Shown here piece by piece: positions 11,062 to 23,741 of a stretch of DNA of 64,000 nt (positions are counted from its first letter, which is position 1; the number at the start of each line of letters is the position of its first letter). The notes under the pieces are model-generated. The model made no database searches and was not told the origin of the DNA. It saw nothing but the letters and a program-made list of their open reading frames with translations. This stretch comes from Amaranthus tricolor. Taxonomy: Eukaryota; Streptophyta; Magnoliopsida; Caryophyllales; Amaranthaceae. The position numbers and the translations under genes are program-made. The stretch is taken from the NCBI RefSeq assembly GCF_026212465.1, contig NC_080058.1, forward strand, positions 1,325,501 through 1,389,500. Reading direction: 5' to 3'.

Positions 11062-11700
11062 TTAGTCTCATTTATTTCATCTGTCTTATCATTTTCATCG
11101 CCACACATTTAGACTTTTCTAGCTATAGTTCACAAAAATATAGTAATGACTTGACGCGGTTATTGAACACAAAAAATTGATTGAAATAATATACTGTTTG
11201 TTGATGCTGCTAGTATTTTAATATTTTAGAGTAGATATGCCACTTAGTATAAACAGCTACATATTAATTTCAATATAATTTACAAAAATAAAAATGTCAA
11301 TTTGATTTAAATTGCTTAGTATATATTATTAGTGATTGAGTTATTGATTTCTAAAATATCTATTATATTAAGTTTGAATGTCTTTAGTTTACGCTTTAAG
11401 GTGAAAAAGACTAAGTTAAAAATTTAGGAAAAAAAATTTTAAAAAAAAATTAAGATGAGTTTGGATTATATGAAGGTCAATTGGATAGAAAAGAAGAGGG
11501 TTAAATGAGAATTAAACCGATAATTTAATTGGAAAAGTAATATTTATTGCAATCCACCCAAAACCCAATTCAAAAAAAAATTAATAAATAAATAAATAGA
11601 TAAAAATACATGTCTTGTTACAAAAGAATACTCTAGAAAAATATATTTAGTTACACAATTTTTCTGTTTCCTATCCGTCACGCCCTAACCTCTGACCTCC
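11062..11700. other. AT-rich region upstream of the prohibitin gene, no gene seen
   Basis: It includes homopurine runs (about 11405-11450) and an (AATA)n patch near 11580-11605. It should contain the prohibitin core promoter close to its right end. Confidence 0.5.
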
Positions 11701-11706
11701 CATCTA

Positions 11707-11716
11707 AAACCCTAAA
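11707..11716 (+). promoter_or_regulatory. Telo-box in the prohibitin 5' leader
   Basis: AAACCCTAAA lies about 50 bp upstream of the first splice donor. Telo-boxes near the start site are common in plant genes for translation and mitochondrial or proliferating-cell functions. The role here is inferred. Confidence 0.5.
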
Positions 11717-11766
11717 CCTCAGCAGCACCTAAGTCGCCCACTTCTCACTTTTCTCTAGCGCAATTA

Positions 11767-13008
11767 GGTAATCTCTCTCTCATTTCTCCTTTATGTTTAT
11801 TGATTTTGGATTTTGACATTGTTCTTATGCTTTGATTCGTGTTTGTTTTTGTTTACATTATATACTTGTTCGTCATTTTCTTTCTGGAAAATTCATGGTT
11901 GAAAAATTTAGGGTAGTTCGCGTAGGGCTTTTCAATTTTAGCCGCTCAATGTTTTTTCGAGAATTAAGGTTTTCAGTATCTGGGTTTTGTTGTTTTACAG
12001 TTATAATTTGGGTGTTTAGGATGAAGCTTAATTTTTGGGTCTTATGTTACTTGGGTTTTTTTTTTATTTTTTATTTATTTATTTTTTATTCTATTTTTAT
12101 TTTATTTATTTTTTTTAAGGTCAATTGATTAGGTAAATCGATTATATGAATATTAATTGATGCAAAAAGTTTGTGTTTTTTTTTTTGGTTTTTATGCTTC
12201 AAATTCAATGTTTTCCTCCATTTTTAGAGCTATGCAAGTGTGAAACTGTTAAACAGAAATAGCGAATCACAAGGGCAAGGTTGTGTAGGGTTGTTAATTG
12301 TTGGTTTTTTTGTTGTGTTTGAGCCTTTGTTGGCATATATTGATGGATTGAATTAGAAACCAAGAGTTTAGAGGGACAAACTAAGAGTAGCCCCTATATC
12401 CGGAAATCTGGAAAAATGCGCGAAAATAGATTGAGGTGGTTTGGTCATGTGTAGAGAAAGACTTTCGACACCCTTGTGAGGAGGGTAGAAAGCATTACAG
12501 TAGAGGGTAAGAGGAGTCGAGGAAGACCCAGGAGAACCTGGGGTGAACAAATTAGAGTTGACTTGCACGAGTTAAACCTCTTTCCGGAACGACTAGGGAT
12601 AGGAGCAGTTGGAGACGCCATATCCATATCTTAGATTACTGATGTCCTCTTAATTAACCTTTTAGTGTCCTAAACCTCTTGCCTTTATCGTTTCCTTTCT
12701 ATCAGTTCTTTGTTTTCCTTTGTAGTGGTTCTACTTTTAATTTTTATAGGCCTTTAAGGTATCTATCACGTGTAATCACGTCTCTTTATCTTCCTCGAGC
12801 CGGGGGACTCCTTTGGCCGCGCTCTCTTTTATGGGTATGAGTTGCCGCCGTCTTTTCCTCCCCAGACCCCGGCCTTAGTTTTCTGTGAGCGGAATATACT
12901 GGGTAGGATGATGATGATGATAATGATGTTTGAGCTTTTGTGGTAAATAGAAGATTTTTAATTTATAGTTTTAATTTTCTGGGGTTTTGAATTGTGAATG
13001 TTTTCCAG
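11767..13008 (+). other. 5'UTR intron of the prohibitin gene
   Basis: A donor follows CGCAATTAG (GTAATC at 11768). The acceptor TTTTCCAG ends at 13008, leaving 11 nt of leader before the ATG at 13020. Pyrimidine-rich leader sequence precedes the donor. The intron holds an RTE 3' fragment (12360-12925). The splice sites are read by eye. Confidence 0.6.
12360..12925 (+). mobile_element. RTE-type LINE, 5'-truncated 3' fragment
   Basis: It aligns with the last ~550 bp of the LINE at 16936-20044: the GVAPIFEKMRENRLRWFGHV-like coding end with stops, SRGRPRRTW, then the 3'UTR word CGAGCCGGGGGACTC and a GATGATGATGATGATAATGATG tail. 5' truncation and a short-repeat tail are typical of RTE insertions. 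It lies inside the prohibitin 5'UTR intron, same strand. Confidence 0.8.
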
Positions 13009-13019
13009 TTGGTTGAACA

Positions 13020-16000
13020 ATGAATTTCAATAACGTCAAGGTTCCAAAAGTGCCGAGTGGTGGGGCGGCATCTGCTTTAGTTAAGTTTGGAATTTTTGGT
13101 GCTCTTGGACTGTATGGTTTGAGTGAGAGTATTTACAATGTAGAAGGTGGTCATCGAGCAATTGTATTTAATCGTTTGCAAGGCATTAAGAATCAGGTAA
13201 ACCTTCCATTAATGACTGCTTTTGTTAAAAATAGTATCATTTATTATTTATATTATATAAAGAATGTTGCTTTGAGGATTGATTCTGTCAAATGTTCCTT
13301 TATACGTGTCTTTGTTGTAATTATAAAATCATTCATGCTTGATTCTGGTACTTATTACATAGTCATATACTCATATTGACATGCGGCTACCGTAAATTAT
13401 TCTCATTTAGAACAACATTAAGGGTTGCTGGTATACATGTTTCGAATTTGTGGATAAAAAAATTGCTCCTGGTTGCCGAAGGTTCTGTGTTACCGAATAC
13501 CAAATGCTATTGGAGCTTATATAGTATATATTACTGAAGGTACATGAAGAGTAATATTATTGTGGATTTCTTGTGGTAGAATCTGGTCATCAATGATCAT
13601 AAATATCGAAGGAATTTGAAAATTTGTCTTGTCGAAAAAGTAGTTCGCCTAGATTTTCATTCTCGTGCCTTACTGTTAAAACTTTGATGAAAGCATTTTT
13701 TGGGTTTTGTGTGCCTTTTGGCTTGTTCTCATACGTCTTCTCCAAATTCTTTCCCGGGTTTGTGCGGAATATTTTTAGTGCTCTTGTTTTGCATCTGTGT
13801 TTGATTTAATATAGAGAACCCATCTGTTGTGTTGTTTCTCTCACCTATGTATTTGTGTGAATACTTGAATTTCTGAACATATACTATAATAGTATAAGTG
13901 GATGACTGGATTCTCATCATATTGTTATTTCTTGTATACTCTTGTTTATGCTGCTATTCTTCATCTTTTTGGTGCTACAACAAATAGAATGTCGTTACTT
14001 AAAACAAGTGGTTAGGGGTTTCAGAATTATGCAACTATCCCCTTTTAACAAAAAGGTTGTTTCTGAATGACCCTTGAATCTTGATTGCATCATCACAACA
14101 TATATAAAGACAATTGATTTGTTAAATTTCATTTAAGTTCATTATAATCTCTATTTCATAGAAAAGTTAAACTTCATCATTTTGATGCATTCAATGAAAT
14201 CTCTGTTCCACAGGTTTATCCAGAAGGAACTCACTTGATAATTCCATGGTTTGAGAGGGCGATCATCTATGATGTACGCGCACGTCCTCATCTGATTGAA
14301 AGTTCCTCTGGAAGTCGGGATCTCCAAATGGTTAGTTGTTTCTTTAGTTATTCATATTGTACTCTGTGCTTCTGTACAACATCTCTGGTATAATGTTTGA
14401 GACAATTTTTGTTCAAATCCGATCTTTATTGCATATTTTTGGCCAGTACCTAATTATGTGCGTATTCATGCCCATTGAGCAACTATGTGTAGTATTTAAG
14501 CTATATTTTTCAATAATTATAACTAGGCTTTGTTATGATTTTTTTTCTCGTGTGACTTACCATAATATTATGGGTTCTACTCAAATTCTAGCTCAAGGAA
14601 GAGATAAATCTTTGTTTTAATAGTTGGTGCTTGATACCCTCTGTTTCCTGCTTACCATGGTGGAATGTTAGCTTAAATGGTTATCACAAGCGATGTATAG
14701 CTTGTTTCATCCAACTGGCAAACAAGGTTCCTTCTCACTTTCGTGTTTATAATGTCCATCCATCACTTTATTTAAACTATGGGCAGCTCTTGTCAACAAT
14801 GTGGATGGAGCTTGAAAGAAAATTAGTTCATGTAGTATTCTGGTGGGAGGATCAGGAATTTTTTTTTGTTAACCACCTGATTATGTGTTTCAGGTGAGGA
14901 TGAGTCTTCGGGTGCTTACTCGTCCTGTACCAGATACATTGCCTACTATTTACCGAACTCTTGGTGAAAATTATAATGAAAGAGTGTTGCCATCTATTGT
15001 CCACGAAACTCTGAAAGCTGTGGTTGCTCAATACAATGCTAGTCAACTCCTTACTCAGCGTGAGGTAAATCCTTCATTTTTTGCTCATGATTTGATGCGT
15101 AAATCATGAAACTATTGAATGCGCATCTAGCAAGAAGGGGAAGGGGGAGGCTTTTTGTATTGTATAGTAGAATTTAAGTTATGCGGCTTTGAAGGGCTCT
15201 CATAACTCATAAGCACTCTAGATTTTCTCTAAATAATTCGGATATTGATTGATTGAATTATTATTTGTCAGGCTGTCAGTAGGGAAATAAGGAAGGTAAT
15301 GACAGAAAGGGCTGCACACTTTAACATTGCTCTGGATGATGTGTCCATCACAAACCTTACTTTTGGTAGGGAGTTCACTGCTGCAATTGAAGCTAAACAA
15401 GTGGCGGCACAGGAAGCTGAAAGAGCCAAGTTTATCGTCGAAAAAGCTGAGCAAGACAAGAAAAGTGCCATCATCAGAGCACAGGTGAGAAAACAGACTA
15501 TGTGGTACAAATTGTTTAGTTTACATGGAGATTAAGAATTTTCGATATTCACGCATCAATCACGAGAGTTATGAAGTAGTTTAACCTTCTATATCGTCTA
15601 ATGGAGATCATAGAAAAGTCCTGAAATGTGCCCATTTCTTCAATTTATCTATCTTGTATATGTTTTCTGATGGAAGGTCATAGGAAAGTCCCGGAATGTG
15701 CCTGTAACTTCAACTCACCATTTGTGTTTTCTGCATTTATTCTTGTCCGTTGGCAGCAGTAATTAGATGACTCGCTCTTGATATAGTTATTTCAAGCTTT
15801 TTAGCCAAATTATTCATCATCTTATTCTACCTTTATAAAGGGTACTTATAATCTGAATATTTGTGTTGGATGCGTCACACCAATGAACTTTATGATTGCC
15901 TATGTACTTACGATCCGTTTGGTAGTCGGTATTAAATTGTGGAAATGGTAATGGAAAGTTAATGTAGTTTTGGTAATAATATCTATTGATAAATTTATTT

Positions 16001-16470
16001 GTTGTCTTTGTTCTCCTTCAATGATCTCATTTGTTTTACAAAATTCATTTCAGTGCATCACCATTTGAAAATGTGGTAATGGAAAATTGTGAAAAACCAA
16101 TAATTTGTAATCAACGTTTTTTTTATCATGAGAATGTCATAGTACGTATCATGTAAATTTACACTACAAATTATTCTTATTACCACCAAACGGGCCGTTA
16201 GAGATAAAGATTCTGATCCCAATCTTCAGAGATTAATACGCTCATATATCTATATGATTTGGTTGCCAGGGAGAAGCCAAGAGTGCTCAACTCATTGGTC
16301 AAGCTATTGCCAACAACCCAGCTTTTATTACTTTGAGGAGAATTGAAGCTGCCAGGGAGATTGCTCACACTGTCTCTAATTCATCAAATAAGGTGATGTT
16401 GAGCTCCGACGACCTTCTTCTCAATCTCGGTGACATGACACCCGAGAGTATTCCGGTCGGGAAAAAGTAA
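13020..16470 (+). CDS. PHB: Prohibitin, type II (mitochondrial), 5 coding exons
   Basis: Exons 13020-13196, 14214-14330, 14894-15064, 15272-15484 and 16270-16470, all GT-AG, total 879 nt, 292 aa. An N-terminal hydrophobic anchor (about residues 20-38) precedes the SPFH/prohibitin domain. [14 protein letters not shown] and [19 protein letters not shown] mark the type-II (PHB2-like) branch. The segment [18 protein letters not shown] begins the coiled coil used for PHB1/PHB2 pairing. Prohibitins form large ring complexes in the inner mitochondrial membrane that stabilise respiratory proteins and modulate the m-AAA protease. Length and all key motifs are intact, so the gene looks functional. Intron 4 carries a MITE and the 5'UTR intron a LINE fragment. 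Confidence 0.95.
15911..16197 (+). mobile_element. PIF/Harbinger-type MITE in prohibitin intron 4
   Basis: 287 bp. Ends are CGATCCGTTTGGT and ACCAAACGGGCCG, flanked by TTA on both sides (15908-15910 and 16198-16200), the target preference of PIF/Harbinger. No coding capacity. Related elements lie at 48021-48576 and 7876-8165. Confidence 0.75.
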
Positions 16471-16544
16471 AATGGTACAAAGAATATCGATGCACCTGAT
16501 GGGTCTACCGTGGAATGAGGAACTGCAGGATTGAATTCGAAGGT

Positions 16545-16680
16545 ATTCAATGGAAGAAATTTTTTTTGGAAGAAGGCAGGCTTTGATATGATTATAATCA
16601 GTTTCTTAGACTTTTGAATATTAATTGACATGTGTTACTAAAACTTTCGCTTCTGAATAAGCAACCACACTATGCATCTT
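16545..16680 (+). repeat. Prohibitin 3'UTR block, duplicated at 21437-21575
   Basis: From TTCAATGGAAGAA to TAAGCAACCACACTATG, this stretch just past the prohibitin stop codon recurs with few changes at 21437-21575. Downstream parts of the duplication are 20045-20375 against 21577-21720 plus 26020-26200. Confidence 0.8.
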
Positions 16681-16935
16681 TCGTATGTTTTTCATGTTAC
16701 AAAGCAAAAATTATTGTATTTTTCACCGTATTATTAATTTAGTTGAGGATTTTTGTTGGGTAAGTTTTGTTCTTTTCTGGGTAAATCAATTTCAGAGAAA
16801 AAATATTGGGTTTCACTTCAATTTTGTATGTTTTTATCCATTTGTTAATTTTGTGTTGATTTCTGTTAGTGATCTGATTGTAACCTTTTACCCTAGTTTG
16901 TGGTACCAGAATATAGTGTTAGGAAGCATTTATGG

Positions 16936-19900
16936 CTGAGGTCAGGTCTGGGTCAGGGGGACAATATAAGCAGGATCTAGAACTAAGAGTGGGAACTTAG
17001 AACATAGGTACCCTAGAAGCCAAATCGTTGGAGCTGACGAATGAGCTTTCTAAATACAAGATTCATATAGCATGTGTTCTAGAGACTAGGTGCAAGGGGC
17101 AAAAAGCAAAAGGTATAAAGGGATATAAGTTGTGGTATGCAGGTTTGGACGGCAGACGTAACGGGGTCGGCATCTTAGTGTCTAATGATATCCTAAGCTA
17201 CTGGTTGAAGTAAGGAGGTGTAATGACATGATTATGCTAGTTAGGATAGTAGTGGGGGAAGAGATTATATCCATTATTAATGCGTACGGGCCCCAAGTTG
17301 GGCTTGATGAGCAGGTGAAATGCGAGTTCTGGGATAACCTAGGAGACCTCATGAGAGCTATCTAGGAAGATGAGAAAGTATTCTTATGAGGAGACTTTAA
17401 CGGACATATAGGCAGAGATGCAGACAATTATAACTCGGTACATGGAGGGCTTGGTTTGGGGGTAAGGAATGAGAGTGGGGAGAATTTGCTGGAGTTTGCG
17501 CTAGCAAAAGATTGGTTATAGCAAACTCGATCTTTAGAAAGAAAGATAAGCATTTGACCACAAATAAGAGCGGCGGGCACACAATCCAAGTTGACTATTT
17601 CTTAGTTCGCAAAGGAGATCGGGCCTCATGCTTGGATTGTAAGGTGGTGTTGGGTACAAAGATGTCCACCCAACACAGGCTTTTAGTACTGGTTTTCAGG
17701 ATGAAGAAGAAAATCGTAGAGAAGAAGGTCGAGTCTAGGGGAAAGATCATGTGGGGGAGACTCAAAGGGGATATGGTCACAACCCTGTCAAGCAAGATAA
17801 GTTTTTCGGGCTTCCCAAGTCAGTCAGAGGATGCGAATGAAATGTGGACGAACATGGTAAAAACTATTAGAAAAGTGGCAAAAGAGACCTTGGGGGTGTC
17901 GTCGGGTAAACCAAAAGTGTTTAAAGAGTCGTAATGGTGGAACGATAAGGTGGAAAAGAAGATAAAGAATAAAAACAAGAGATTTAAGGAACTTATGGCA
18001 TGCACGGAAGATGATAGGATAGAAAAGAGAGTGAGCTATAAAGAAGCAAAGCGGGTGGCAAAGAAAGAGGTAACGGAGGCAAAAAAATCGTGGTTATGAG
18101 GACTTGTATCGGAAGCTTGATACCAAAGAGGGGGAGAAACAAATTTTTAAGTTGGCAGTGAAATACATCAAGGATGAGGGATGACGAGTTCTTCTGAGAC
18201 AAGAGGACATCAAAACCAGATGGCTCCAGTATTTTTCTCAGCTACTCAATGAGTCTAGGGGGCCAAAGGAGGTGGATAATCAAATTTCTGACGTCCAAAG
18301 ATCACTGGAATACGGGTCAACGAGTGATATTATCACAGAAGAAGTAGGAGAAGCTCTTAAAAAGATGGGGAGAACAAAGGCAGTCAGGCCAGATAACATC
18401 CCGATCGAAGTGTGGAGGGGTTTAGGAGAAAAGGGCATTCGTTGGCTGACTAACCTCTTTAATATTATTTTGAGAACACATAAGATGCCAGAAGAATGGA
18501 GGAGTAGCACACTAATACCTCTGTTTAAAAACAAAGGCGATGTGTAGGTATGCGAGAATTATAGAGGTATCAAACTTCTAAGCCACACAATGAAATTGTG
18601 GGAAAGAGTGATAAAGAGGAGAATTAGACAGGAAACGATGATTAGATTGAACCAATTCGGTTTTATGTCAGGAAGGTCAACCATTGAGGTAATTCATGTT
18701 TTAAGGAGACTGATGGAGAAATATAGGGAGCGAAAGAAGGATCTGCATAGGGTGTTCATTGACTTGGAGAAAGGGTATGATAGCATACCACGACGTGTCA
18801 TCTGGGATAGCCTCAAGGCTAGAGGTATCTCTTCAGTGTACATTGAGGCTATACGGGATATGTATGACAGAGTTTCGACTAACATTTAGACACCGGTGGG
18901 GATAACAAAGCCTTTTCCGGTTAAAGTTGGACTACATCAGGGATCGACTCTAAGCCCTTTTATTTTTACTGTCATTATGGAAAATATTTCTAAATCTATT
19001 TGGAAGACGGTACCGTGGTATATGCTATTCGCTGACGACATAGTGCCGGTAGCAGAAACTAAAGAGGAGGTTAGTAATAAATTGGATGAGTGGAGGGAAG
19101 CTTTAGAAGTAAAAGGGTTGCACATTAGTCGTACGAAGACCGAGTATTTGCGCTGTGACTTTAGTGGGACATCACCGGTAGGTGAACCAGAGGTGTCCAT
19201 TGATGAAGCAGTTGTTAAAAGTACGACCAAGTACAAGTATTTGAGATCGATTATTCAAAGGGATGGGGAGATTGACGGAGATGTAAATCATCGTATACAT
19301 ACAGGTTGGCTCTGTGATAGGAAATTCCCAAGCAAGCTAAAAGGAAAATTCTACTGGGTAGCAATCAGACTTGCTCTGTTATATGGGACCGAATGTTAGC
19401 CTGTAAAGAAGATTTTTAAACATAAGATGAAAGTTACAGAAATGCGTATGCTGAGGTGGATGTGTGGGCACATATTAATGGATCGAATTAGGAACCAAAA
19501 GTTTAGGGACAAACTAGGGGTAGCCCCTATTTTTGAAAAAATGCGCGAAAATAGATTGAGGTGGTTTGGATATGTGCAGAGAAAGACTTTTGACACCCCT
19601 GTGAGGAAGGTAGAAAACACTATAGTAGAGGGTAAGAGGAGTCGAGGAAGACCCAGGAGAACTTGGGATGAGCAAATAAGAGTTGACTTGCATGAGTTAA
19701 ACCTCTCTGAGAGCCTGACTAGGGATAGGGTTAGTTGGAGGTGCTATATCCATGTTTTAGACTACTGGTGTCCTCTTAGTTTACCTTTTGTGTTCTTACC
19801 CTCTTACTTATCTCGTTTCTATTATTATTAGCTTTTGTTTTCTTTTTTGTAGTTGGTTGTACTTATTTATTTATTTATTTACAGACATTTAAGTTATCTT

Positions 19901-20044
19901 TCCCGTATAGTTTCGTCTCTTTATCGTCTCGAGCCGGGGGACTCTTTTGGTCGCGCTCTCCTTTATGGGTATGAGTTGCCGCCGTCTTTCTCTCCCTAGA
20001 TCCTGTCAATAGTTTTTCTATGAGTGGGATGACGATGATGATGA
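16936..20044 (+). mobile_element. RTE-type LINE, nearly full length, decayed
   Basis: About 3.1 kb, flanked by TTATGG at 16930-16935 and 20045-20050 (candidate target duplication). Frames broken by several stops still show an AP-type endonuclease (SLELTNELSKYKIHIACVLE near 17022, DFNGHIGRDAD near 17396, a VDYF/HRLLV region near 17590-17690). A reverse transcriptase follows: PEEWRSSTLIPLFKNKGD, FGFMSGRSTIEVIHVLRRL, LHQGSTLSPFIF and the catalytic FADDI at 19028-19042. A SRGRPRRTWDEQIRVDLHE C-terminal motif and a 3'UTR with CGAGCCGGGGGACTC end in a GATGATGATGAT tail. Endonuclease plus RT without RNase H and a short-repeat tail fit the RTE clade. Not active: premature stops at about 17212, 17937, 18547 and 18887. 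Confidence 0.9.
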
Positions 20045-20375
20045 TTATGGAAATTTGACTCCAAAAATTATTATTCTAAAGGGGACCAAAATCTATAATT
20101 TTTTAAGTTTCAGATTATTATTTTCTATAGCAAATGACTTGTTAACTCATGTGCACTTCGAAGTTCACGATTTTATACCTTAAAAAATTGTTGACGATTT
20201 GATATTAATCTAACCTTATAATTGACCTAATTTCAAAAATGGACTAATGATTATGTAAAATTTACATAGACAAAAGACTATTTTTAATCGATTTGAAATC
20301 AATTTGATAATCTGAATGAACACCTCTTAATAGCATTGTATATGCTTATTGTTTATATTCCTTATATAATAGTTA
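20045..20375 (+). repeat. Duplicated prohibitin flank, first copy, right part
   Basis: 20045-20160 (CCAAAAATTATTATTCTAAA, GGGACCAAA, CAAATGACTTGTTAACTCAT) pairs with 21577-21700. 20200-20375 (GAATGAACACCTCT, GCTTATTGTT) pairs with 26020-26200. The order shows that the LINE split the first copy and the copia element split the second. Confidence 0.7.
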
Positions 20376-20827
20376 GTGATTTTAAACTTCTCAATTATTG
20401 TTTTAAGTTAAGATTATTAAAATTAATAATATTAACGTATGAAGTTATGTTATTATTTTAAAGATTTTACTTGGTATCTAAATTAAATTGAATAAATATT
20501 TATTGGTTTGAATTATTTTAGGGAAGTCATATTTTATATATTTATAAAGCTATAAGTAAGAGTAAATAACCAAAAATTAAAATAAAGCTAATATAGTATT
20601 AAATATATTGAAGTTTAAGTTGAAAAATAAATAAAATAATATTCTTTAAATATTTTAGGGTAAATTTTCAGTACAAAAGTAGTAATAGTACTAACAATAA
20701 TAATAATAATTGGAAAAGGAAAAAAACAATTTTTTGAGTCATTTATAGTTAAATACTAACTTTTCTAAGTTAACAATTACTCTCATCATCACGCGGAAAA
20801 AGTAAAGAACCCCAAATTCCAATCCGT
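20376..20827. other. AT-rich, no gene seen
   Basis: Very AT-rich with a short (ATA)n run near 20697-20710. Nothing coding. Confidence 0.5.
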
Positions 20828-20839
20828 TTGTCGACGTCT

Positions 20840-21035
20840 ACCATGGTCTGCAACCACGGCCAGCAGTACCACCCGCCAATTCCAAGCTTGCCCTATGTGC
20901 CGCGTACCCGCCGCCTATGCCAATTAGTGGCGCCAACACCTATCACCATACCACTTGAACACCAGTGGCGAGGCGCCCTAGAGCCGCCTTTTTCATTCAC
21001 CTCCACAGCTTCTTTTTATGTCCTCCAATTTCAAG
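20840..21035 (+). other. GC-richer exon-like stretch, unrecognised
   Basis: An open frame from ATG 20843 with Pro-rich content (QQYHPPIPSLPYVPRTRRL) runs to a possible splice donor CAATTTCAAG/GTACAT near 21035. Composition is clearly less AT-rich than the flanks. No matching second exon is visible before the copia element, and I recognise no domain. It may be an exon fragment of a lost gene or a captured piece. Confidence 0.2.
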
Positions 21036-21436
21036 GTACATGCAACCAAATAAATTTTTAATGAGCTTAATTTAAATTATGTATTGATAGGATTTGTTAT
21101 ATAACTATTGGATTTGTAAAAATAGTTGTTGAAGGTTTAATATTGTTGGTGTTAAATAATGAATAAGTATGAATCAAGCACTATGAGTTGGTTTGTTTCA
21201 AAATGGGTTGACTTTCAAAATGGTTTTATGTTTCGAAATGGTTGGGATTACCTCAGTGGTGTCGAAAGGAATTGGTACCTTGTCAGGCTGGTCTTGACAC
21301 TACATAATAGTTGAGGGTACGTTGATCAGTAACTACGACTAAGACTTAGATCTTCTGCTACAGTTGGGCCATTTGTGGGGTGTGCACTTTATGGGTCTTT
21401 GTCTAACAGTTATCCGAAGGACCTAGCTAGAGTTCG

Positions 21437-21720
21437 TTCCATTCAATGGAAGAATTTTTTGGAAAAAGGCAAGCTTTCATATGATTATCAGTTTCTCAGT
21501 TAGTTTCTTAGACTTTTAAATATTGATTGCTTTGTGTTACAAAATTTTTCGCTTCTGAATAAGCAACCACACTATGGCAATTTTACTCTAAAAATTATTA
21601 TTCTCAATGGGACCAAACTTTGTAATTTTTTTTGTTTCAGATTATATTGTTCTATAACAAATGACTTATTAACTCATGTACACTTTGTACTTATATGAAG
21701 GTACATATAATGTTTATCAG
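21437..21720 (+). repeat. Duplicated prohibitin flank, second copy, left part
   Basis: It matches prohibitin 3'UTR 16545-16680 and then, without the LINE, continues directly into the sequence that follows the LINE in the first copy (GACTTATTAACTCATGTACA). No prohibitin coding exon precedes it, so the breakpoint lies near 21437, in the 3'UTR. Confidence 0.75.
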
Positions 21721-22685
21721 TTTATTGTTAGGTATGTGTAAGGGCTATCCGCATCAGTTTACCAGTCTTTTTTGATATCCCACACCTTTTTGATCCTTTC
21801 ACAGAAGGGGATGGATACTATTGTTCACTACTACCGTGCGTGTTGTGCGACAGCGGAAGCAAAGATCGAAAACAATAATGAAAGCAATAAAGATTCAAAC
21901 AAACAAAAAGAAGATCACACCGAGAAATTAATGTGGTTCACTATCAACGTGATAGCTACATCTACCGGCACCGAGAATAAACTTTTCACTATAAATCGGG
22001 AGATTACAAGATGAACACGAGAAACCACAACAATGGCTCTTAAAGCTTTTTCTCTCTTAGATATCCTCACTTTGTGTTTTGCATTGCATCATATGCTCTA
22101 ATTCTAATTACATGGGGCTTTTATATAGTATACCTCATAATAAAAAGAAATTAGGGTTAAGAAAATACAAAAGAAACCGTCAAAAACTAAGAGTAACCGG
22201 CCAAAAACGTGCCAAAACTAACTTCTCGCGAAAATCGCAGTGCTCCGCGCCCCGCGTAAAACTCCGCAGCCTGCACCTCCACGCCCTGTGTAAAACTGCG
22301 CGGCCCTGGCACACCCTTTTGCCTGGCGACCTGCGTTATCCATTTCCCAAATCTACATCCCATATAATGACTTGTTCGAGTCACTATATTTCAACAATCT
22401 CCACCTTGACGAGAACACGTAGTCAACCACTACCTCATCAAACCATAGTGAAGCAAAACCATTCTCAAGCCAAACCCGATGCAAAGCTCAAGCATAAGCC
22501 ATACATCCCGACAAGTCTCCAACCAAGACCCATTTCGATAAGTCTTCAACTAAGACCCATCACATACTCGTTTCCAAATATAACAACTCATAACGCTCAA
22601 CTAGCATCAAGTACTTGATCGCTAAACAAACAATCATAGTACACAAAAGCTAACCAAGGTTGATCACAAAGAACCATCACCGAGA

Positions 22686-23741
22686 TCATAACACAATCAA
22701 ACTCAGCGAACACAACCCAAGGTTCAATCGATGTAACAAAGTACTTAACATCATTCCCGTACATAAGAAACACAACAGCTGATCCAAGCAAACCGTAAAA
22801 AGAACAAATCTCTCCTGCCAGTGCCCCCACCCAGGTTGGGTCACAAACCTGCAAATGACACTTCTGGCATGCGTGAAACAAGTACACATCACAACATACT
22901 TCAACCACCGAACCATAACTCTAGACATGTAGACCGACTTAGCCTCAAAATGAGGTGATGTGATTGAGCTAAGTAACACTACCAGTCTATACAACAGTTC
23001 CCACACTCTGCTCATAGGTAAAGTCATAGCAAGCCACTGCGCCCGCTCACTATATTCTACTACGTGCTCATAAGTTGGAGGTCCAAGTGACTCCACAAAA
23101 ATGGCTACCAACCTTGCTAATCCCACAAGGTTCAATGCATAACCTACCACACTTATAGCAACCAAAACAACACTCCCCACAACCAACCTATTAGACTTCT
23201 CGATAACACATATAGGCTTTTCTTGAAAACCTTTAGATCGGCGGAATGTTCCCTGTACTGACTCCTTTAAACTATCCACAGAGATAGAGATAGCACCAGA
23301 AATCACAGTCAGAGAGATACCTGGGGTAGCATCAACACCATCAATCTGGGGTCGAACAGAAATGAATGAGGAGTTAACTTCATACTCCACCTCAAACTCG
23401 GTACCACTATCACCATAACTAGCTGCTGCAAAATACACAACAACACACCAAAGTGCTAACAAGACTCCAAATATGAGATAACACGATACCCTACTGAGCC
23501 AATCCACACACATACTAGTCACCTCTAATCCCATGTGTAAACCCCGATCGAACAAACTAATCCAGTATCTATTCAACAACCAAGTACCAGAGAGCATGCA
23601 TAAGACTCTTCCTAACAAGGTCCAATTTGCTATTCCTGTAACACCGTTCTGCAATGGTGTTATCCCATAGGTATGATGCCGCACAATACCTAAAACACAG
23701 GACATAACAAATCTACAAAACGAACTACCAAATGTAGCCAA
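22686..23741 (-). pseudogene. Long open frame made of condensed copia integrase/RT scraps
   Basis: 351 codons without a stop. Recognisable copia words are scattered along it: GIVRHHTYGITPLQNGV and a degenerate RTLLERVRCMLS-like run near residues 19-50 (integrase), a hinge like that before copia RT near 120-150, SLGPPTYEHVVEYSERAQWL near 216-237 (RT start), and RNase H-like fragments at the end. Between these are hydrophobic runs with no copia counterpart. The DDE triad and the YVDD motif of RT are absent. This reads as a chain of in-frame deletions or substitutions, not as a working enzyme or a membrane protein. Confidence 0.55.

Noticed and set aside
17512..19831. Several separate protein genes downstream of prohibitin
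   Set aside because: All frames are pieces of one RTE LINE interrupted by stops, with endonuclease and RT motifs in the expected order.
22079..22618. A 179-residue plus-strand protein over the copia LTR
   Set aside because: It overlaps the 3' LTR and is repeated in part at the other LTR (25492-25746). Non-coding LTR sequence.
22686..23741. A 351-residue multi-membrane protein gene on the minus strand
   Set aside because: It lies inside the copia element and carries ordered scraps of integrase, hinge, RT and RNase H. The hydrophobic runs are by-products of decayed coding sequence.
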